Made by a program: the position numbers and the translations under genes. Positions 63,874-64,000 of a stretch of 64,000 nucleotides of DNA are shown piece by piece (the stretch's first letter is position 1; each line of letters begins with the position of its first letter). This DNA is from Ideonella livida (GTDB lineage: Bacteria; Pseudomonadota; Gammaproteobacteria; Burkholderiales; Burkholderiaceae_C). The stretch covers positions 60,287 through 124,286 of the forward strand of contig NZ_JAAGOH010000015.1 of the NCBI RefSeq assembly GCF_010499455.1. The letters are read 5' to 3'. The notes under the pieces were generated by a model, which had not been told where the DNA came from, searched no databases, and worked only from the letters and a program-made list of their open reading frames with translations.

Positions 63874-64000
63874 TGTCAGGTCCCGGACGAATACCTTCTA
63901 AAAAGTAGACGTCCGTTGCTGCTGGGGCGGGCCGTGTTGGCTGAGGTCGTGGCAGCATGGAAGGGCCGGAGGCCGACATGCTGATCAAGTTGCACAAGAA
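63874..64000 (+). mobile_element. Left end of an apparent IS481-type insertion sequence
   Basis: The sequence from TGTCAGGTCCCGGAC at 63874 starts with TGT, typical for IS481-type ends, and is followed about 100 bases later by a short open frame that starts like an IS481-type transposase. The right end lies outside the window, so identity and length are not confirmed. Confidence 0.4.
63978..64000 (+). CDS. Start of a transposase gene, IS481-type (partial)
   Basis: Seven full codons (MLIKLHK) run into the window edge, preceded by CCGGAGGCCGAC, a good ribosome site. MLIKLHK is the opening I associate with IS481-family transposases, but seven residues cannot prove it. An ATG at 63957 in the same frame is an alternative start. 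Confidence 0.4.

Overview
The window is a GC-rich chromosomal segment from a betaproteobacterium of the order Burkholderiales, most likely the Comamonadaceae/Sphaerotilaceae group (Rubrivivax, Ideonella, Leptothrix and relatives). The evidence is the gene content: a small Trp-rich protein fragment, a cysI-DUF934-cysH-cobA cluster, a phaCAB operon with a separate phasin, a PDH operon whose E3 carries its own lipoyl domain, DUF2788/DUF2189 proteins and a paaG-paaI-paaK-TetR block. Most of the window is ordinary core and central-metabolism DNA, densely packed. The accessory parts are an intact IS30-family element near 12-13.1 kb and the last 5 kb, which hold an ACC deaminase divergon, an orphan outer-membrane protein, gene remnants and the start of another IS.

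Layout. 0-7 kb: end of a small Trp-rich protein gene, ilvD, ribD, a FimT/GspH pseudopilin, a LysR regulator, a GNAT enzyme and a divergent cytochrome b561 / cytochrome c556 pair. 7-12 kb: a short phenylacetate block (paaG, paaI, paaK, paaR-like TetR, branched-chain-type solute-binding protein) behind a promoter with an operator-like site. 12-13.4 kb: IS30 element inserted beside the terminator of two identical tandem tRNA-Asn genes. 13.4-17.7 kb: fdxA, then the assimilatory sulfate reduction cluster cobA-cysH-DUF934-cysI. 17.9-25 kb: phasin, histone-deacetylase-like hydrolase, thioesterase, nitroreductase, then a tight antiporter / 2-hydroxyacid dehydrogenase / rmuC run. 25-32 kb: glutaredoxin-like protein, prlC, folD, and a FixL/FixJ-like two-component system divergent from the PDH operon.

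32-38.4 kb: aceE-aceF-lpdA. 38.5-43.7 kb: a degenerate GGDEF/EAL protein, a Nudix hydrolase, a gentisate-pathway-like hydrolase/isomerase pair, pgeF and a small membrane protein. 43.8-47.7 kb: phaC-phaA-phaB, ending in a clear terminator. 47.8-54 kb: YitT, DUF2788, DUF2189, glnD, map and a transglutaminase-like protein. 54.3-59 kb: purL and a yebC-family gene. 59-64 kb: sulfotransferase, acdS with divergent acdR, an outer-membrane beta-barrel gene behind a nested hairpin, a TonB-like remnant, a DJ-1/PfpI protein and the left end of an apparent IS481-type element.

As a whole the genes link acetyl-CoA production (PDH), its storage as polyhydroxybutyrate (phaCAB, phasin), aromatic catabolism feeding acetyl-CoA (paa genes, NagK/NagL-like pair), sulfur assimilation, nitrogen signalling (GlnD) and ACC breakdown. 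I did not find a convincing new defence or mobile system. The observations most worth following are several unassigned palindromic operators, the catalytically degenerate c-di-GMP protein, and the accessory 59-64 kb end.
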